A stretch of 26,223 nt of DNA from positions 1 through 26,223 of IMG/VR virus record IMGVR_UViG_3300035669_000006; one strand, written 5' to 3'. Within the stretch, counting starts at the first letter, position 1. Each line of letters opens with the position of its first letter. Positions 7,387 to 16,210 of this stretch are shown piece by piece. The position numbers were made by a program, and so were the translations under genes. Origin of the DNA: a virus. The notes under the pieces were generated by a model. That model did not search any database, had not been told where the DNA came from, and saw only the letters and a program-made list of their open reading frames with translations.

Positions 7387-8604
7387 CTACGAGGTGGCGA
7401 GGGCGTTGAACAGGTACATGTCGTTACGACGATCCGCACCGAGGTTGGCGCGGTAGGTCAGCTTCCCGCCGTAGCTGTCCGTTCCCTGTATCCAGGCGAG
7501 CTTTTCGCCGCCCGTGTGTTTGTTCTGCCAGTACGGCCCGCCGCTAGGCGTCTCCAGCATGAACAGGTGCTCCCAGTGGCCCATCGACAGCAGTTCGTCC
7601 GGGCAGTCCGGGTCGGCGAAGATTTCCATCCCGTTCCAGGTGGTGGAATCGTCTGCGCCGGCCGTGAGGCCTTTGTCCGAACCGAAATGAACCTGCTGCT
7701 CCAGCAGTTCGTAGAACTTCTGCTGCTGCAGGAGGCCGGTCAGGAAGAACGTCGGGGATTTCCCCCTCCGCTGCCTGATCCGACGCTGGGCGGTGAGCAG
7801 CGAGGAGATGGTCAGGGTCGTAGTCGTGCTGTTGACCGTCGCCTTCCACTGCCGCTCAAGCGAGGGAGAGAGGCCGCCGAACGAAGCCGTTTCGCTGATG
7901 GCGTTCTGAATCCCGTTCATCTCGAAGGAGGTTTCCCCCGAGCGGCCGTTTTTGTTGGACACGTAGTGGGTCGTGCCCTCGCCCGTCACGTTGCCCGTCG
8001 AGGAGGTGAACGCGTAGTTCACGTCATCCACGGCAGTGACGACGCCGCCGTTGACGATCGTCGCCTCTTCGGTTTTGGTGCCGACGTCGACCTGCTGGCC
8101 CTCGTAGATCCAACCGCGCTCGATGGCGATACGCCCGGAGGTCGTATTGAGATCGACGTTGTTGGTGTTCGAGGTCCGGCACTGGGCAATGCGCCCGGTG
8201 CCATCGCCGTAGGACATGCGGGTGAACTGGCGCTCCATGTCGCTGAGCGCCCGCGTGATCTCCTCATCCGCCGCCGAAACGATGGACCCGGCTTTGTCGG
8301 CCGAGATGTCGAGGATGTCCCCCTGCAGGGCTGCCTGCTGGTGGTGGTGGGTGAGTTTGAAGTTCGCTTCGTTGTAGCCCTGGTTGCCGGCTTCGTTCAG
8401 ATTGCCGCCACCTGAAGGCAGAGACGTGAAGCCGCCATTGCGGGATACGTGAAGCGGAACCTTCGCTTCCTTGCCCTGGGTGTACTTGTCGGTCTTTTTG
8501 AGTTTGTCGAGGAAGCGGTTTTCTTCAAACAGCTGTTCGACAAACCGACGCCGGGTCCAGATTACGTCTAGAGCGGCTTCGAGTGAACTCTCCGTAGCGG
8601 CCAT
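7387..8604 (-). CDS. Major capsid protein
   Basis: The 405-residue protein lies immediately after the scaffold gene and before a small capsid-type protein, the classic place for the coat gene. Its start has a strong AAGGAGAAGG Shine-Dalgarno, fitting high expression. N-terminal helices (AALDVIWTRRRFVEQLFEENRFLDKL) lead into KVPLHVSRNGGFTSLPSGG, then a long helix about residues 105-130 (AADEEITRALSDMERQFTR). The C-terminal half contains RRIRQRRGKSPTFFLTGLLQQQKFYELLEQ and WNGMEIFADPDCP. The last of these resembles the late segment of coat proteins, where a target residue loop returns to the core. An HK97-type fold is expected from family knowledge; no direct motif proves it. Confidence 0.85.
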   Translation of the reverse strand: MAATESSLEAALDVIWTRRRFVEQLFEENRFLDKLKKTDKYTQGKEAKVPLHVSRNGGFTSLPSGGGNLNEAGNQGYNEANFKLTHHHQQAALQGDILDISADKAGSIVSAADEEITRALSDMERQFTRMSYGDGTGRIAQCRTSNTNNVDLNTTSGRIAIERGWIYEGQQVDVGTKTEEATIVNGGVVTAVDDVNYAFTSSTGNVTGEGTTHYVSNKNGRSGETSFEMNGIQNAISETASFGGLSPSLERQWKATVNSTTTTLTISSLLTAQRRIRQRRGKSPTFFLTGLLQQQKFYELLEQQVHFGSDKGLTAGADDSTTWNGMEIFADPDCPDELLSMGHWEHLFMLETPSGGPYWQNKHTGGEKLAWIQGTDSYGGKLTYRANLGADRRNDMYLFNALATS

Positions 8605-8616
8605 GTGGCCTTCTCC

Positions 8617-9321
8617 TTAGGTCTGCTTGGACCTCTCGGCAGCTTCAAAGACTTCAATCCCCAGCTTCTGCCGGGCGTCTTTGTCCTTGAGGTCGATTTT
8701 GGGTTCACCCGTTGCGCCGATCGGTGCAAGCACCGCTTCGTTCTTGGAGTCGAGGTAGCGCTTTTGTGCCGCCTCCTGGATCGCTTTCAGCTTGGCGAAG
8801 CCACCCTCTAGGTCGGGCTTGCCGTCGTGCTGATCGCGATTGGAGAGGGCGTGGTTGACGACGGCGTCGTACTCCGCGTCAGACAGCTTCAGGTTCTCTT
8901 TCTCTTCGAGAGCCTCAACCGTCTTTTCGACGTACTCGGCCTCCAGCCGGTCGAACTCGGCGGCTTGCGCTGCCTCGTCTCTCTGGGCTAGCTCCTGCTT
9001 GATCGCCTGGATCTCGTCCAGCGGATCGGGGGGCAGGTCGAACTCGTCATCCTCGACGGGCTCGCTGTCGTCCTCCAGCTCTATGCGGGCATGCTCAGCA
9101 AGAGCGGCGGCCTGTTTCTCCGGGCCGTTACGCCCTTCGATGTCAGCCAATAGCTCGTTGCGTCGCGTGAACTCTGCCTGCAACTCCTTGTAGCGGGAGT
9201 CCTCGATGTATCCATCCGGCACTGCGGGTGAATCGGAATTGATCGGCGTGTCCGGCGTTGCCGGGGCCGCAGGGGTGGGCGTGTCCTCCACTACGGAAGG
9301 GGCCGCTGGCTCATCAGCCAT
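8617..9321 (-). CDS. Capsid scaffolding protein
   Basis: The 234-residue protein is highly acidic and helical. It has a Pro/Thr/Ala-rich disordered start (about 1-35), a long coiled-coil (EIQAIKQELAQRDEAAQ through VEKTVEALEEKENL, about 105-160) and a short charged C-terminus. This composition between portal and capsid genes is characteristic of phage scaffolding proteins, which guide coat assembly and then leave or are degraded. The ATG has GGAGAG upstream. It ends 12 bases before the capsid start. There is no protease domain. Confidence 0.85.
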   Translation of the reverse strand: MADEPAAPSVVEDTPTPAAPATPDTPINSDSPAVPDGYIEDSRYKELQAEFTRRNELLADIEGRNGPEKQAAALAEHARIELEDDSEPVEDDEFDLPPDPLDEIQAIKQELAQRDEAAQAAEFDRLEAEYVEKTVEALEEKENLKLSDAEYDAVVNHALSNRDQHDGKPDLEGGFAKLKAIQEAAQKRYLDSKNEAVLAPIGATGEPKIDLKDKDARQKLGIEVFEAAERSKQT

Positions 9322-9418
9322 GTGTCTCTCCTTATGTGGCCAGGGCCGCTACGGGCGTATCTGGCGGGTCTACGGGGCCGCATGGCGGCGTGTCCGTCTT
9401 GCCCTTGGGGGCGAAGTC

Positions 9419-11461
9419 TTAGGCCGGGATCGGTGCTTGATCCGGCAGCGGAGTCGTCTTCTGGGGCTTTGAGGCATTCCCCATCCCCAGTGATTCCGCT
9501 TGGATTTCCTGCGCTTCGGCGGCTTGGGCCTGCTGGGCCGCTTCCAACTGCAAGTAAGAGTCGAAGACGGCGTTCAGGGCCTCCTGCTGGGGAGGCTCGA
9601 AGTCGTCGTATTCGGTTCCTTTCATGAAGTCCGCTACTACATCCTTCTGCACCGCGATGTTGTCGAAGACGCGAGGCATCCAGCCTGGGATGAATTCCCT
9701 TGGCAGTCCCGTTTCTTCGTCAACCCCTGGGTTCTCTCCGAAGAACGGCCGGCGGGGCGGGGTGGCGAACAAAACCTCTGGGCCTTCCTTGCACTTCTGG
9801 ATGATCAGGTTGGCCCTCGCTACGTCGCGTTCGTAGGACTGGACCAGTCCCTCGGCGGTGCCGTTGTTGATCGCCGTCATTGCTTCGTGGGGGCTGACCC
9901 AGCCTCTATCTGCGAAGGCGAGAATCTTGGCTTCGATGGACTCGCGGGTGCGCGGTTCAATCGAGCCGACCGAGACCCGAACGTCCACCTCTCCCAGGAG
10001 TTCTGCGCCGAGGAAGTCGGCGATGGGTTCGATGCCTTGTTCACCCCGGACCTTGAGAAGGCGTTTCTCGGTGTAGTGGCGCTGGGCGAGGTAGAGGCAG
10101 TGGCGCATCAGGCGGCCGTGGAACCGGGCGAGGTTCTTGTAGAAGGTCGCCCGGCGGGAGGAGTCTTTTTCGAGGAGGAACTGAATCCCTTTGCCCGATT
10201 CGACCTGGGCGGGAATGTCATTCTGGGCGAAGATCCGCGCCATGTCGGAAATCGCGTCTTCCTTCTGCTTGAACAACTCCGGGGGGATCTGGGGCACGTC
10301 GCGGACTTTGATTTCACCCGAACCCGCGATCCGCACAATTGCCCCAGGCGCGTCGTTCAGCTTGCCTGAGAGAACTTTGCCGTTCTGGATGATGAGTTGA
10401 GGGTTCAGCATCAGGTTCACCCACTCCGCGATCTTGGAGACCGCGTGGTTCAGCTGGCGCTGGGCGTCGATGGCGAAGCGGACTGGGCCGAGATTGCGAT
10501 CCGAGTCGGGATCTTCGGCGTAGTGCAGCTCGTGCAGGACCGGCTCATCCAGAACCTTCCCCTCCCCGTCCCGGCAGGGGTAGGGGCGCTGGGGGATGAT
10601 GACCCGGCCGTTGGCCATCGTCAGCCAGCGACCGTTGGGATTGACCTTGGTTGGCCGCTCCAGGTACTCGGTGACTAGGACAAGCCGCTCTTGCGCTGAG
10701 TCAGGGTCGGACGTTTCGGCCTTCTGGGCGTCGGGGTCGAGCTTCCCGCCCGCGTAGCCGTCCTGTTCCATGACTTCATCCAGGTCACGGGCCTGCTCTA
10801 TCGCGTGCCAGCGCGACTCGTGGAAGCGGACCCCGGGCTCCCAGAAGACTTCGTTGGGACCGTAGACCCGGACCTTGATCTCGCCCTGGCCTACGGTCTT
10901 CTTCTCGCCCGTGGGCTCGCCCTTTTCATCCAAAACATCGGCCTCGAAGTAGGGGCCAACCGTGTTATCGAAGTAGGGCCAGGCGAAGCCTTCGTCAGCT
11001 ACAACCGAGTAGCGGATCGTCCGCTCGGTGGCCTGATCGATGCCCCACTGTTCGTAGCCGTAATAGGCGACTTTCTTAGCGAGGCGGGCGGCGGAGATGC
11101 GCTTCGGGGCGTTGGAGGTCGGCGCTATGTCATAGCCCGGGACCCTCTGAGTGGCGCCTGCTACCTCGGTCTCTACGTGGTCGAAGATGTAGTTGCGGAC
11201 CGAGCGGACGCGATGGCGGGCCTTGCCCCCCCGTTTCTCGTAGGACGAGGTCGTCTCCTGCTCGCGGATGACGTTCTGGGAATCGACCCAAGAGTACTGG
11301 CGGCCACGGGAGAAGCGAAGGCACTCGTTGCGCTTCGGGGCGCCTTCGGCCATCGCGTCTTTGCCGCGCTTCAGACGAGCCTCGATGCCAGGCGAGGGCT
11401 TCAACTCCTCGTTGAGGACCTGGGCTACAGCCTGTTTGACTTTCGTCGGAATGGCGGGCAT
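9419..11461 (-). CDS. Portal protein (P22 gp1-like)
   Basis: The 680-residue protein has the size and sequence pattern of the P22-type portal family. An N-terminal segment with APKRNECLRFSRGRQYSW (about 41-58) leads to RNYIFDHVETEVAG (89-102). The signature GPNEVFWEPGVRFHESRWH (201-219) follows. Further on, FAIDAQRQLNHAVSKIAEWVNLMLNPQLI is the helical stem region, and the C-terminal about 70 residues are acidic and helical. It would form the dodecameric channel at the capsid vertex, bind TerL and pass DNA. It directly follows a short membrane-anchored protein gene, with no spacing. About 97 bases without a gene separate it from the scaffold gene. Confidence 0.9.
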   Translation of the reverse strand: MPAIPTKVKQAVAQVLNEELKPSPGIEARLKRGKDAMAEGAPKRNECLRFSRGRQYSWVDSQNVIREQETTSSYEKRGGKARHRVRSVRNYIFDHVETEVAGATQRVPGYDIAPTSNAPKRISAARLAKKVAYYGYEQWGIDQATERTIRYSVVADEGFAWPYFDNTVGPYFEADVLDEKGEPTGEKKTVGQGEIKVRVYGPNEVFWEPGVRFHESRWHAIEQARDLDEVMEQDGYAGGKLDPDAQKAETSDPDSAQERLVLVTEYLERPTKVNPNGRWLTMANGRVIIPQRPYPCRDGEGKVLDEPVLHELHYAEDPDSDRNLGPVRFAIDAQRQLNHAVSKIAEWVNLMLNPQLIIQNGKVLSGKLNDAPGAIVRIAGSGEIKVRDVPQIPPELFKQKEDAISDMARIFAQNDIPAQVESGKGIQFLLEKDSSRRATFYKNLARFHGRLMRHCLYLAQRHYTEKRLLKVRGEQGIEPIADFLGAELLGEVDVRVSVGSIEPRTRESIEAKILAFADRGWVSPHEAMTAINNGTAEGLVQSYERDVARANLIIQKCKEGPEVLFATPPRRPFFGENPGVDEETGLPREFIPGWMPRVFDNIAVQKDVVADFMKGTEYDDFEPPQQEALNAVFDSYLQLEAAQQAQAAEAQEIQAESLGMGNASKPQKTTPLPDQAPIPA

Positions 11462-11791
11462 CTAGCCGACCGGTCCCTCTGAGTACCCGGCCTCCTCTAG
11501 CGCAGCCTTGGCTCGCTCTAGCTCGACTGCGTCAACCTCGAACTCCGGCAGGGTGGGGAGATCGTCGTCCGAAGGACCGTCGTCGTTCGTCATGTACGGA
11601 GCTGCCTCAGGGACCTGGATGCGATTGAGAAGGTCCCGCCGCTCGCGCATCCAGACCTCGCGCTCCAAAGTGAAGGCACTGAGAAGGGCTGAGCGCTCTG
11701 AGTTGAACTCCCGCCGCTCGCGCTGCTGAGCGATGAGCAGTCCGGCGAGAAAGAGCCAGGCGGCTCCCAGGCTGGCGTAGAGGGCGATCAT
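11462..11791 (-). CDS. Small single-pass membrane protein of unknown function
   Basis: The 109-residue protein opens with one hydrophobic segment (about residues 2-20, IALYASLGAAWLFLAGLLIA). A helical, Glu/Arg-rich stretch (about 22-60) then ends in RRDLLNRIQ, followed by an acidic C-terminus. This layout of N-terminal anchor plus coiled coil also fits an inner-membrane spanin or a holin-associated protein. No lipoprotein partner gene is visible nearby. Its ATG overlaps the upstream stop (ATGA). The short motif DLLNRIQ recurs, as far as I remember, in small proteins near phage terminase genes, but no function is known to me. Confidence 0.75.
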   Translation of the reverse strand: MIALYASLGAAWLFLAGLLIAQQRERREFNSERSALLSAFTLEREVWMRERRDLLNRIQVPEAAPYMTNDDGPSDDDLPTLPEFEVDAVELERAKAALEEAGYSEGPVG

Positions 11792-12093
11792 GCGATCCCG
11801 TAGGTGAAGGTCACGCCATCACCGTTGACGGTCGTGTCGATGTAGACCTGAGCTAGATCCCCTACCGGGAGGGTGACCGTCTCGCCTTTGGCCAGTGCCA
11901 CGCCACGGCGGTCTTCGAGTTTGGCGACGACGGTTTTCCCACCCACCGCGATGACGCCGGTGTTGTCGGTCTCAGCGGTGACGGAGATCCAGTTGCAGCC
12001 CGTGGTGGTTGCGAGAGCTACGGGTTTGCCGCCTTCAGCGACCGTTTGCCGACCATCGCCGAGGGAGCCCGCCGGATTGGCGTTAACCGACAT
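11788..12093 (-). CDS. Small phage structural-module protein, beta-rich
   Basis: The 101-residue protein has Val/Thr/Gly-rich alternating strands, for example WISVTAETDNTGVIAVGG, VVAKLEDRRGVALAKGETVTLP and VYIDTTVNGDGVTFTYG. The spacing suggests a compact beta-sandwich, similar to small head or neck-associated proteins in phages. The ATG has AAGGTG upstream and overlaps the end of the preceding gene by about 11 bases. No catalytic motif is present. The role is a guess from position in the head-assembly block. Confidence 0.75.
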   Translation of the reverse strand: MSVNANPAGSLGDGRQTVAEGGKPVALATTTGCNWISVTAETDNTGVIAVGGKTVVAKLEDRRGVALAKGETVTLPVGDLAQVYIDTTVNGDGVTFTYGIA

Positions 12094-12403
12094 GGGCCAT
12101 CACCTTCTCTTTGGCTTCCTCGTACTCGATGGCCGCTGTCTCGAATTCGGCCAGTGCCTCAAGCTTCTCGGCCTGCTCTTTCACCTGGGCCTGGATGGAG
12201 GCGAAGCGTTCCTCGACCTCTTGAGCGGAGACCATCCCCAGGAGGTTTCGGGCCGTCTCTTCGAACCAGCGCACCGAGAGATAGACGTAGGGGTCGTGCT
12301 CCCGCGACCAACAGCCGGTGTCGATGAATGGCCCCTCGACGTCCCGAGAGGCCAGGCACCTTCCGGGCCTGCGGTCTGCCTGATGGACCAGTTTCGGGTC
12401 CAT
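12083..12403 (-). CDS. Small conserved-looking phage protein, helical C-terminus
   Basis: The 106-residue protein has an N-terminal part containing GPFIDTGCW and DPYVYLSVRWFEE, which reads like a short folded domain. A long Glu/Ala/Lys helix, probably coiled coil, covers about residues 58-103. Its ATG overlaps the upstream stop by one base (TGATG). It lies between small virion proteins in the head block. Function is unknown to me. Confidence 0.7.
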   Translation of the reverse strand: MDPKLVHQADRRPGRCLASRDVEGPFIDTGCWSREHDPYVYLSVRWFEETARNLLGMVSAQEVEERFASIQAQVKEQAEKLEALAEFETAAIEYEEAKEKVMAHVG

Positions 12404-12924
12404 CAGGCAACGAGGCCGAGGTTTTTGAGGATCGTTCCCATCTCTTCGGAGCGGGCCTTCAGGCTTTTGAGAACCGCTTCCTCAGGGGCTCCGTAGGAGG
12501 AGTCGATAGCTTCAGCGGAGACGGCGGTCAGAGCCGAGGCTTTGGCGACTGGGGCGGCGCCATTGAATCCGACTTTGGAGCCGTCGTGGTTTAGCTCTCC
12601 GTCTACTTCGAGTTCGCCTTTGACGTATGCCTTGTCGCCCACGGTGAGGTCATCCACGACCGTGGAGTCCTGCGAGGTCGTGCCGCTGACGTGTTCGACC
12701 AGCACCTTGGAGGTGGACTCGGAGATGATCCACACGACCTGTTCGACCGTGGCTGAGGAACCGACCGCTACTTCGGTGTCTTCGGTGTCCACGTCGGAAG
12801 AGGTCTTGTAGAAGAGTTTCCCTCCTGAGCCGTTAAAGATCTTGGCCTGGCTGGTAGGGCTTGCGTTGATCAGCTTCGCCGTGGTTTTCCCAACGTTGAA
12901 GGTGTCGATGGTTTCAAGGGCCAT
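12403..12924 (-). CDS. Putative head-fibre or virion structural protein
   Basis: The 173-residue protein starts with Asn/Ser/Thr-rich beta sequence (LINASPTSQAKIFNGSGGKLFYKT). It then has DLTVGDKAYVKGELEVDG and LNHDGSKVGFNGAAPVAKA, a motif common in phage fibres and head fibres. A short helix ends the protein (EEAVLKSLKARSEEMGTILKNLGL), which could trimerise it. The ATG has a strong AGGAG. It starts 8 bases after the TerL stop, so it is the first gene after terminase. Confidence 0.7.
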   Translation of the reverse strand: MALETIDTFNVGKTTAKLINASPTSQAKIFNGSGGKLFYKTSSDVDTEDTEVAVGSSATVEQVVWIISESTSKVLVEHVSGTTSQDSTVVDDLTVGDKAYVKGELEVDGELNHDGSKVGFNGAAPVAKASALTAVSAEAIDSSYGAPEEAVLKSLKARSEEMGTILKNLGLVA

Positions 12925-12932
12925 GCTTTCTC

Positions 12933-14477
12933 CTAACTCGCGTCGCCCATCGGCGGCGCCTCGGTTTGAAACTCGCTTAGGTCTAGTGGTGGCTCGTGGC
13001 CATATTCGTAAGAGTCGGGCGGGCGCTCGGCCGGGCCGTCAGGGATGTCCCAGGTGCGCGTCATCACGGCGTAGCGGCCGCTGTCCACGAGATCGAACCG
13101 GGTGTGCTCGTCCTGCGGGACCGCCTGCCATTCGTCCGCTGCGTCCGGGTTGCGTCGGTAGCGTTCGGTCTGCTTGATCAGTTCTGGCACGCCGAGTTCA
13201 GGACGGTCTGGATTCGGGCGCGCGTAGAGCAAGGTCGGGTGGGGCCTCTCGCCATCCTTGGCTTGAAGGCGTTTCTTGATCTCAAGGATTCCCGCGCGCC
13301 GGTCGTTGTTGCCCGTCTGCGCGTAGATCTCCTCACGGGCGTAGTTGGCCTGCACCGCGTCTGCGTGGATGGCGGTCGTCAGGTTGCGGTAGGAGGGGTC
13401 GATTACGAACGTCGGCTCCTTGAGCCCCCACTGCTTGTTGCGGCGGTGGATTTCAGCCGCGATGTCGGGGACGTTCGTGGTGGGGGGGAAGTACTCGGCG
13501 AAGAAGAGGCCGGCGTTGTCTGAGTCCCAGCCGCTCCAGGTGACGCCCGTGTGTCGCAAGCCGGGGTCGATCGACACGACGATCTCCAGTTGGCGGATCT
13601 GCTCAAGCGAGGGGAGATCCACGACGTGTAGGGCTTCGCGGAACTCTTCAAAGAAGAGGCCGCCGAAGTGGACGAATTCGCCGGTTTCCCTTGCGCGGCG
13701 TTCCTCGTCGGTCAGCCCAGACAGGAAGCTCTCGATTGCCTCCGGGGTATTCCAGGGGTTGTCCTGGATGTCCATCGACATGACCGTGATCCCCGGTTCA
13801 TGGCGACGTTCGTAGATCTCGTCATAGGCCCAAGTCGAGATCCCAAGCACGGGGGTCATCCCCAGAATCTCGTCCCCGCCCGTGGAGACCAGCCGGCCCC
13901 TGGCCTCGGAGCGCATCTTGCGCCCGTTGGCGTTGTTCGGCTCCTCATCCCAGTGGATGCGGTGAACAGCCGCCGAGGCCCAGGCGTCTACGTCCTGGTC
14001 GTAGGACTTGAGACCGATAGTCGAGCCATTGACCAGCTTGATCGTTCCGGCTTGGGAAGAGTAGGACTTGTCGAAATTCCCGTCGCGTAGCTGATTCTTA
14101 GGAAGCCATTTGCGGAGCAGGGGCACGATGGTGTCTTCGTGCTTCTTCCCCTTCGGCGCGCCGATCCAGATGTCACAGGGGGGCTCGAACTTCTTGCAGC
14201 CGAGCAGGTGCGGCGGGACGTCCTCACGATCCACTACCTGGATCACGTCATCAACGATGCAGCAGACCGTCTTGCCTGAACGGTTGCCCGCGATCATTGC
14301 CTTGGTCCCGCCCACCGGGGCCTTGACTCGGTTGAAGGCAAGTTGCTTCTCGTGGACTTTGGGCGAGAGGTCGGGATTGTTGTAAGCGAAGAGAGGGTTG
14401 ACCCTCACCGCTTCCGCGACCTCGCGGAGCTTGGCTTCTAGGTGTTTGTTTCCCTGAACCTGCGTCGGAAGGCTCAC
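12933..14477 (-). CDS. terL: Terminase large subunit
   Basis: The 514-residue protein has both activities of the packaging motor. The N-terminal ATPase has Walker A GNRSGKT (64-70) and Walker B IHWDEE (Asp177, Glu178). The C-terminal RNase H-like nuclease has VSIDPGLRHTG (Asp304), FVIDPSYRN (Asp360) and FDLVDSGRYAVM (Asp462/Asp465) as likely metal-binding acids. It docks on the portal and cuts and pumps DNA. The start is a GTG overlapping the lysin stop (GTGA). No clear Shine-Dalgarno is seen, so translation probably depends on coupling. The length is normal for the family. Confidence 0.95.
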   Translation of the reverse strand: MSLPTQVQGNKHLEAKLREVAEAVRVNPLFAYNNPDLSPKVHEKQLAFNRVKAPVGGTKAMIAGNRSGKTVCCIVDDVIQVVDREDVPPHLLGCKKFEPPCDIWIGAPKGKKHEDTIVPLLRKWLPKNQLRDGNFDKSYSSQAGTIKLVNGSTIGLKSYDQDVDAWASAAVHRIHWDEEPNNANGRKMRSEARGRLVSTGGDEILGMTPVLGISTWAYDEIYERRHEPGITVMSMDIQDNPWNTPEAIESFLSGLTDEERRARETGEFVHFGGLFFEEFREALHVVDLPSLEQIRQLEIVVSIDPGLRHTGVTWSGWDSDNAGLFFAEYFPPTTNVPDIAAEIHRRNKQWGLKEPTFVIDPSYRNLTTAIHADAVQANYAREEIYAQTGNNDRRAGILEIKKRLQAKDGERPHPTLLYARPNPDRPELGVPELIKQTERYRRNPDAADEWQAVPQDEHTRFDLVDSGRYAVMTRTWDIPDGPAERPPDSYEYGHEPPLDLSEFQTEAPPMGDAS

Positions 14478-16210
14478 GCCGCAACGCCGTATTTCTCTTC
14501 GAGGCGCTTGAGCGTTGGACTGACTTCATCCGAGGGGGGTTCGCTTGAGCCGACCCCGAGTTCGTCCAGTCGTTTGAACTTGCGACGGGCCTTTTGGGCC
14601 GGGGTGATCGGCTTCTGGGAGAAGCCTGGCTTGCCTTTCGTCGTGCTGGCGCCAGATTCGATGGTGGCCGTCGTGCCGCTTCCCGAGAGGGAGAGGCCGG
14701 GGAAGGAGGTTGAACCGGAGAGATCGGTGATCCCGAGTTGGAGGGCTTGCTGCTTCCCCAGGCCAGGGACATGCCCCACGCTGTACTTCGAGAGGTCATC
14801 GGGCGTGCCCTCGATAAACCCCGCCCCGCCACCTGGATTGGTGGTCGAGGTCCCGAAGTAGCGATTGCCGATCCGCATGAAGGTGTGGACCGGGTTGTAG
14901 AAGACGGTGATCGCGCCAGGGCCGGGGCTGAGGGCCGACCCCATGTCTCCTGAGACCAAGGAGCCTTTCAGCGCCCCGATCTTGTTCAGCACGTAGGAGA
15001 CAGCGCCAGAGCAGTCCAGACCGCCTCCGGTGGGACGAGAGGCCAGGTCTCCGTGACCCCCTCCCCAGACGTAGGGGAGCTTCGCCTTCTCCAGTTCTTT
15101 GGCCGCAACCATCGCCGCCTTAAAACGAGTGACCACCTTCTTGGCGGGCTCGCCTACCTTCGACGTGTTGAGGCCAAGCGACTTGGCGTCTGCCTTGGCC
15201 CTCTGAAGTCTTTTGACTGCCTTGGGGTTCTGCTTGACCCCGATCAGGTCGTGGGTGCCCTCGATCAACTCCTGGTAACCAGGGTTGGAGGCCCAGCCGG
15301 AGTTCGCAATCGCGGCGATCTGCTCTCGGTCCGATCTCCCCTTGGACGCAGGAAGGATGGCCTTGATGCCCTCGGAGGGTCCGAACTCCTGCCCCTTGAG
15401 GAAGCGCACCGTGGCATCGGCTGCGGCCTTCGGGTTGCTCCACGTCGCGTCCCTCGTCAGCTCCCCCGGGCCTGAGTCGAAGTAGCCGATGTTGAGCCAG
15501 TTGTGATTCCCCTCGGCCTCGCGCTGCTGGGCAGCTTCTCCGCTCTGCTCTGCGAGGGTCTGGGCAGCTACGACGCGGGGTGAGAGAGGAGTCTTTTTAG
15601 CCACCCGTCGCGCGAAAGTCTTCTGCCCCTGAGTCAGCGGGCCGGTGAGACCCGTGGTCTTGCGAACGGCTTTCTTCGCCTGCTTCAGCTCGCGCGTTGC
15701 TTTGCGGACCGGCGGGGTAGTGACGAAGCCTTTTTGGTTCGTCTTCAACGCCCCGGTCTTCGCTGCGACCTGGAGGCTCTTGAGCGTCGGCGTCCCGGCG
15801 GTGGGCTTGCCCTTGAAGGTCTTCGGGATTGAGGTCGGTTTCGGCCGACGCGATTTGATCGCAGCTTCGGTCCGGGCTAGACGCCTGTCGGTCTGGGCAC
15901 TTTTGCGTTTCCGCTCAGAGGCGTTCTGGCGAGTCTGGGTCACCGCACGGCGGATGCGCTGTGCCTTGCGATTCGCGGTCCTGGCGCGGCGCGTAGCGCG
16001 CTTGGCAGACACTTGGGACGGGAACCCCGAGGTCGAAACGGTCGTCGTGCCGTTCTTGGTGTTCGTCGTGACGATCGGCGTCGTCTCGACAGTGGGTTCC
16101 GGGACCTTCTTGTAGCCGGCCGGAGCCTTCCCGCTACCGGAGAAGGTTTTCTCCTTGATGTTGTAGGTCCCCTCCCCGGTGGAGACGGTGTTCGGGGTCC
16201 TGAAGGCCAT
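14474..16210 (-). CDS. Two-domain peptidoglycan hydrolase (lysozyme-like plus NlpC/P60-like)
   Basis: The 578-residue protein has three parts. Residues about 1-200 are low-complexity and very rich in Lys, Arg, Thr and Ser. Residues about 208-310 look like a lysozyme/glucosaminidase-type fold: AAQTLAEQSGEA with candidate catalytic Glu221, then GNHNWLNIG and ATWSNPKAAADATVRFLKG. Residues about 375-455 resemble an NlpC/P60 cysteine peptidase: LPYVWGGGHGD, GGGLDCSGAVSY with Cys400, and PVHTFMRIG with His442. It would cut both glycan and peptide bonds of the cell wall. The place directly before TerL and the basic N-terminus suggest a virion-associated lysin, though an endolysin cannot be excluded. 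No signal peptide is seen. Confidence 0.85.
   Translation of the reverse strand: MAFRTPNTVSTGEGTYNIKEKTFSGSGKAPAGYKKVPEPTVETTPIVTTNTKNGTTTVSTSGFPSQVSAKRATRRARTANRKAQRIRRAVTQTRQNASERKRKSAQTDRRLARTEAAIKSRRPKPTSIPKTFKGKPTAGTPTLKSLQVAAKTGALKTNQKGFVTTPPVRKATRELKQAKKAVRKTTGLTGPLTQGQKTFARRVAKKTPLSPRVVAAQTLAEQSGEAAQQREAEGNHNWLNIGYFDSGPGELTRDATWSNPKAAADATVRFLKGQEFGPSEGIKAILPASKGRSDREQIAAIANSGWASNPGYQELIEGTHDLIGVKQNPKAVKRLQRAKADAKSLGLNTSKVGEPAKKVVTRFKAAMVAAKELEKAKLPYVWGGGHGDLASRPTGGGLDCSGAVSYVLNKIGALKGSLVSGDMGSALSPGPGAITVFYNPVHTFMRIGNRYFGTSTTNPGGGAGFIEGTPDDLSKYSVGHVPGLGKQQALQLGITDLSGSTSFPGLSLSGSGTTATIESGASTTKGKPGFSQKPITPAQKARRKFKRLDELGVGSSEPPSDEVSPTLKRLEEKYGVAA

Noticed and set aside
7366-8415. Long plus-strand frame of 349 codons opposite the capsid gene
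   Set aside because: The minus-strand capsid frame has a strong ribosome site, sensible composition and correct gene order; this frame is low complexity and has no ribosome site.
9500-10369. Plus-strand frame of 289 codons opposite the portal gene
   Set aside because: It is antisense to the clear portal protein and has Gly/Val/Arg composition typical of shadow frames.
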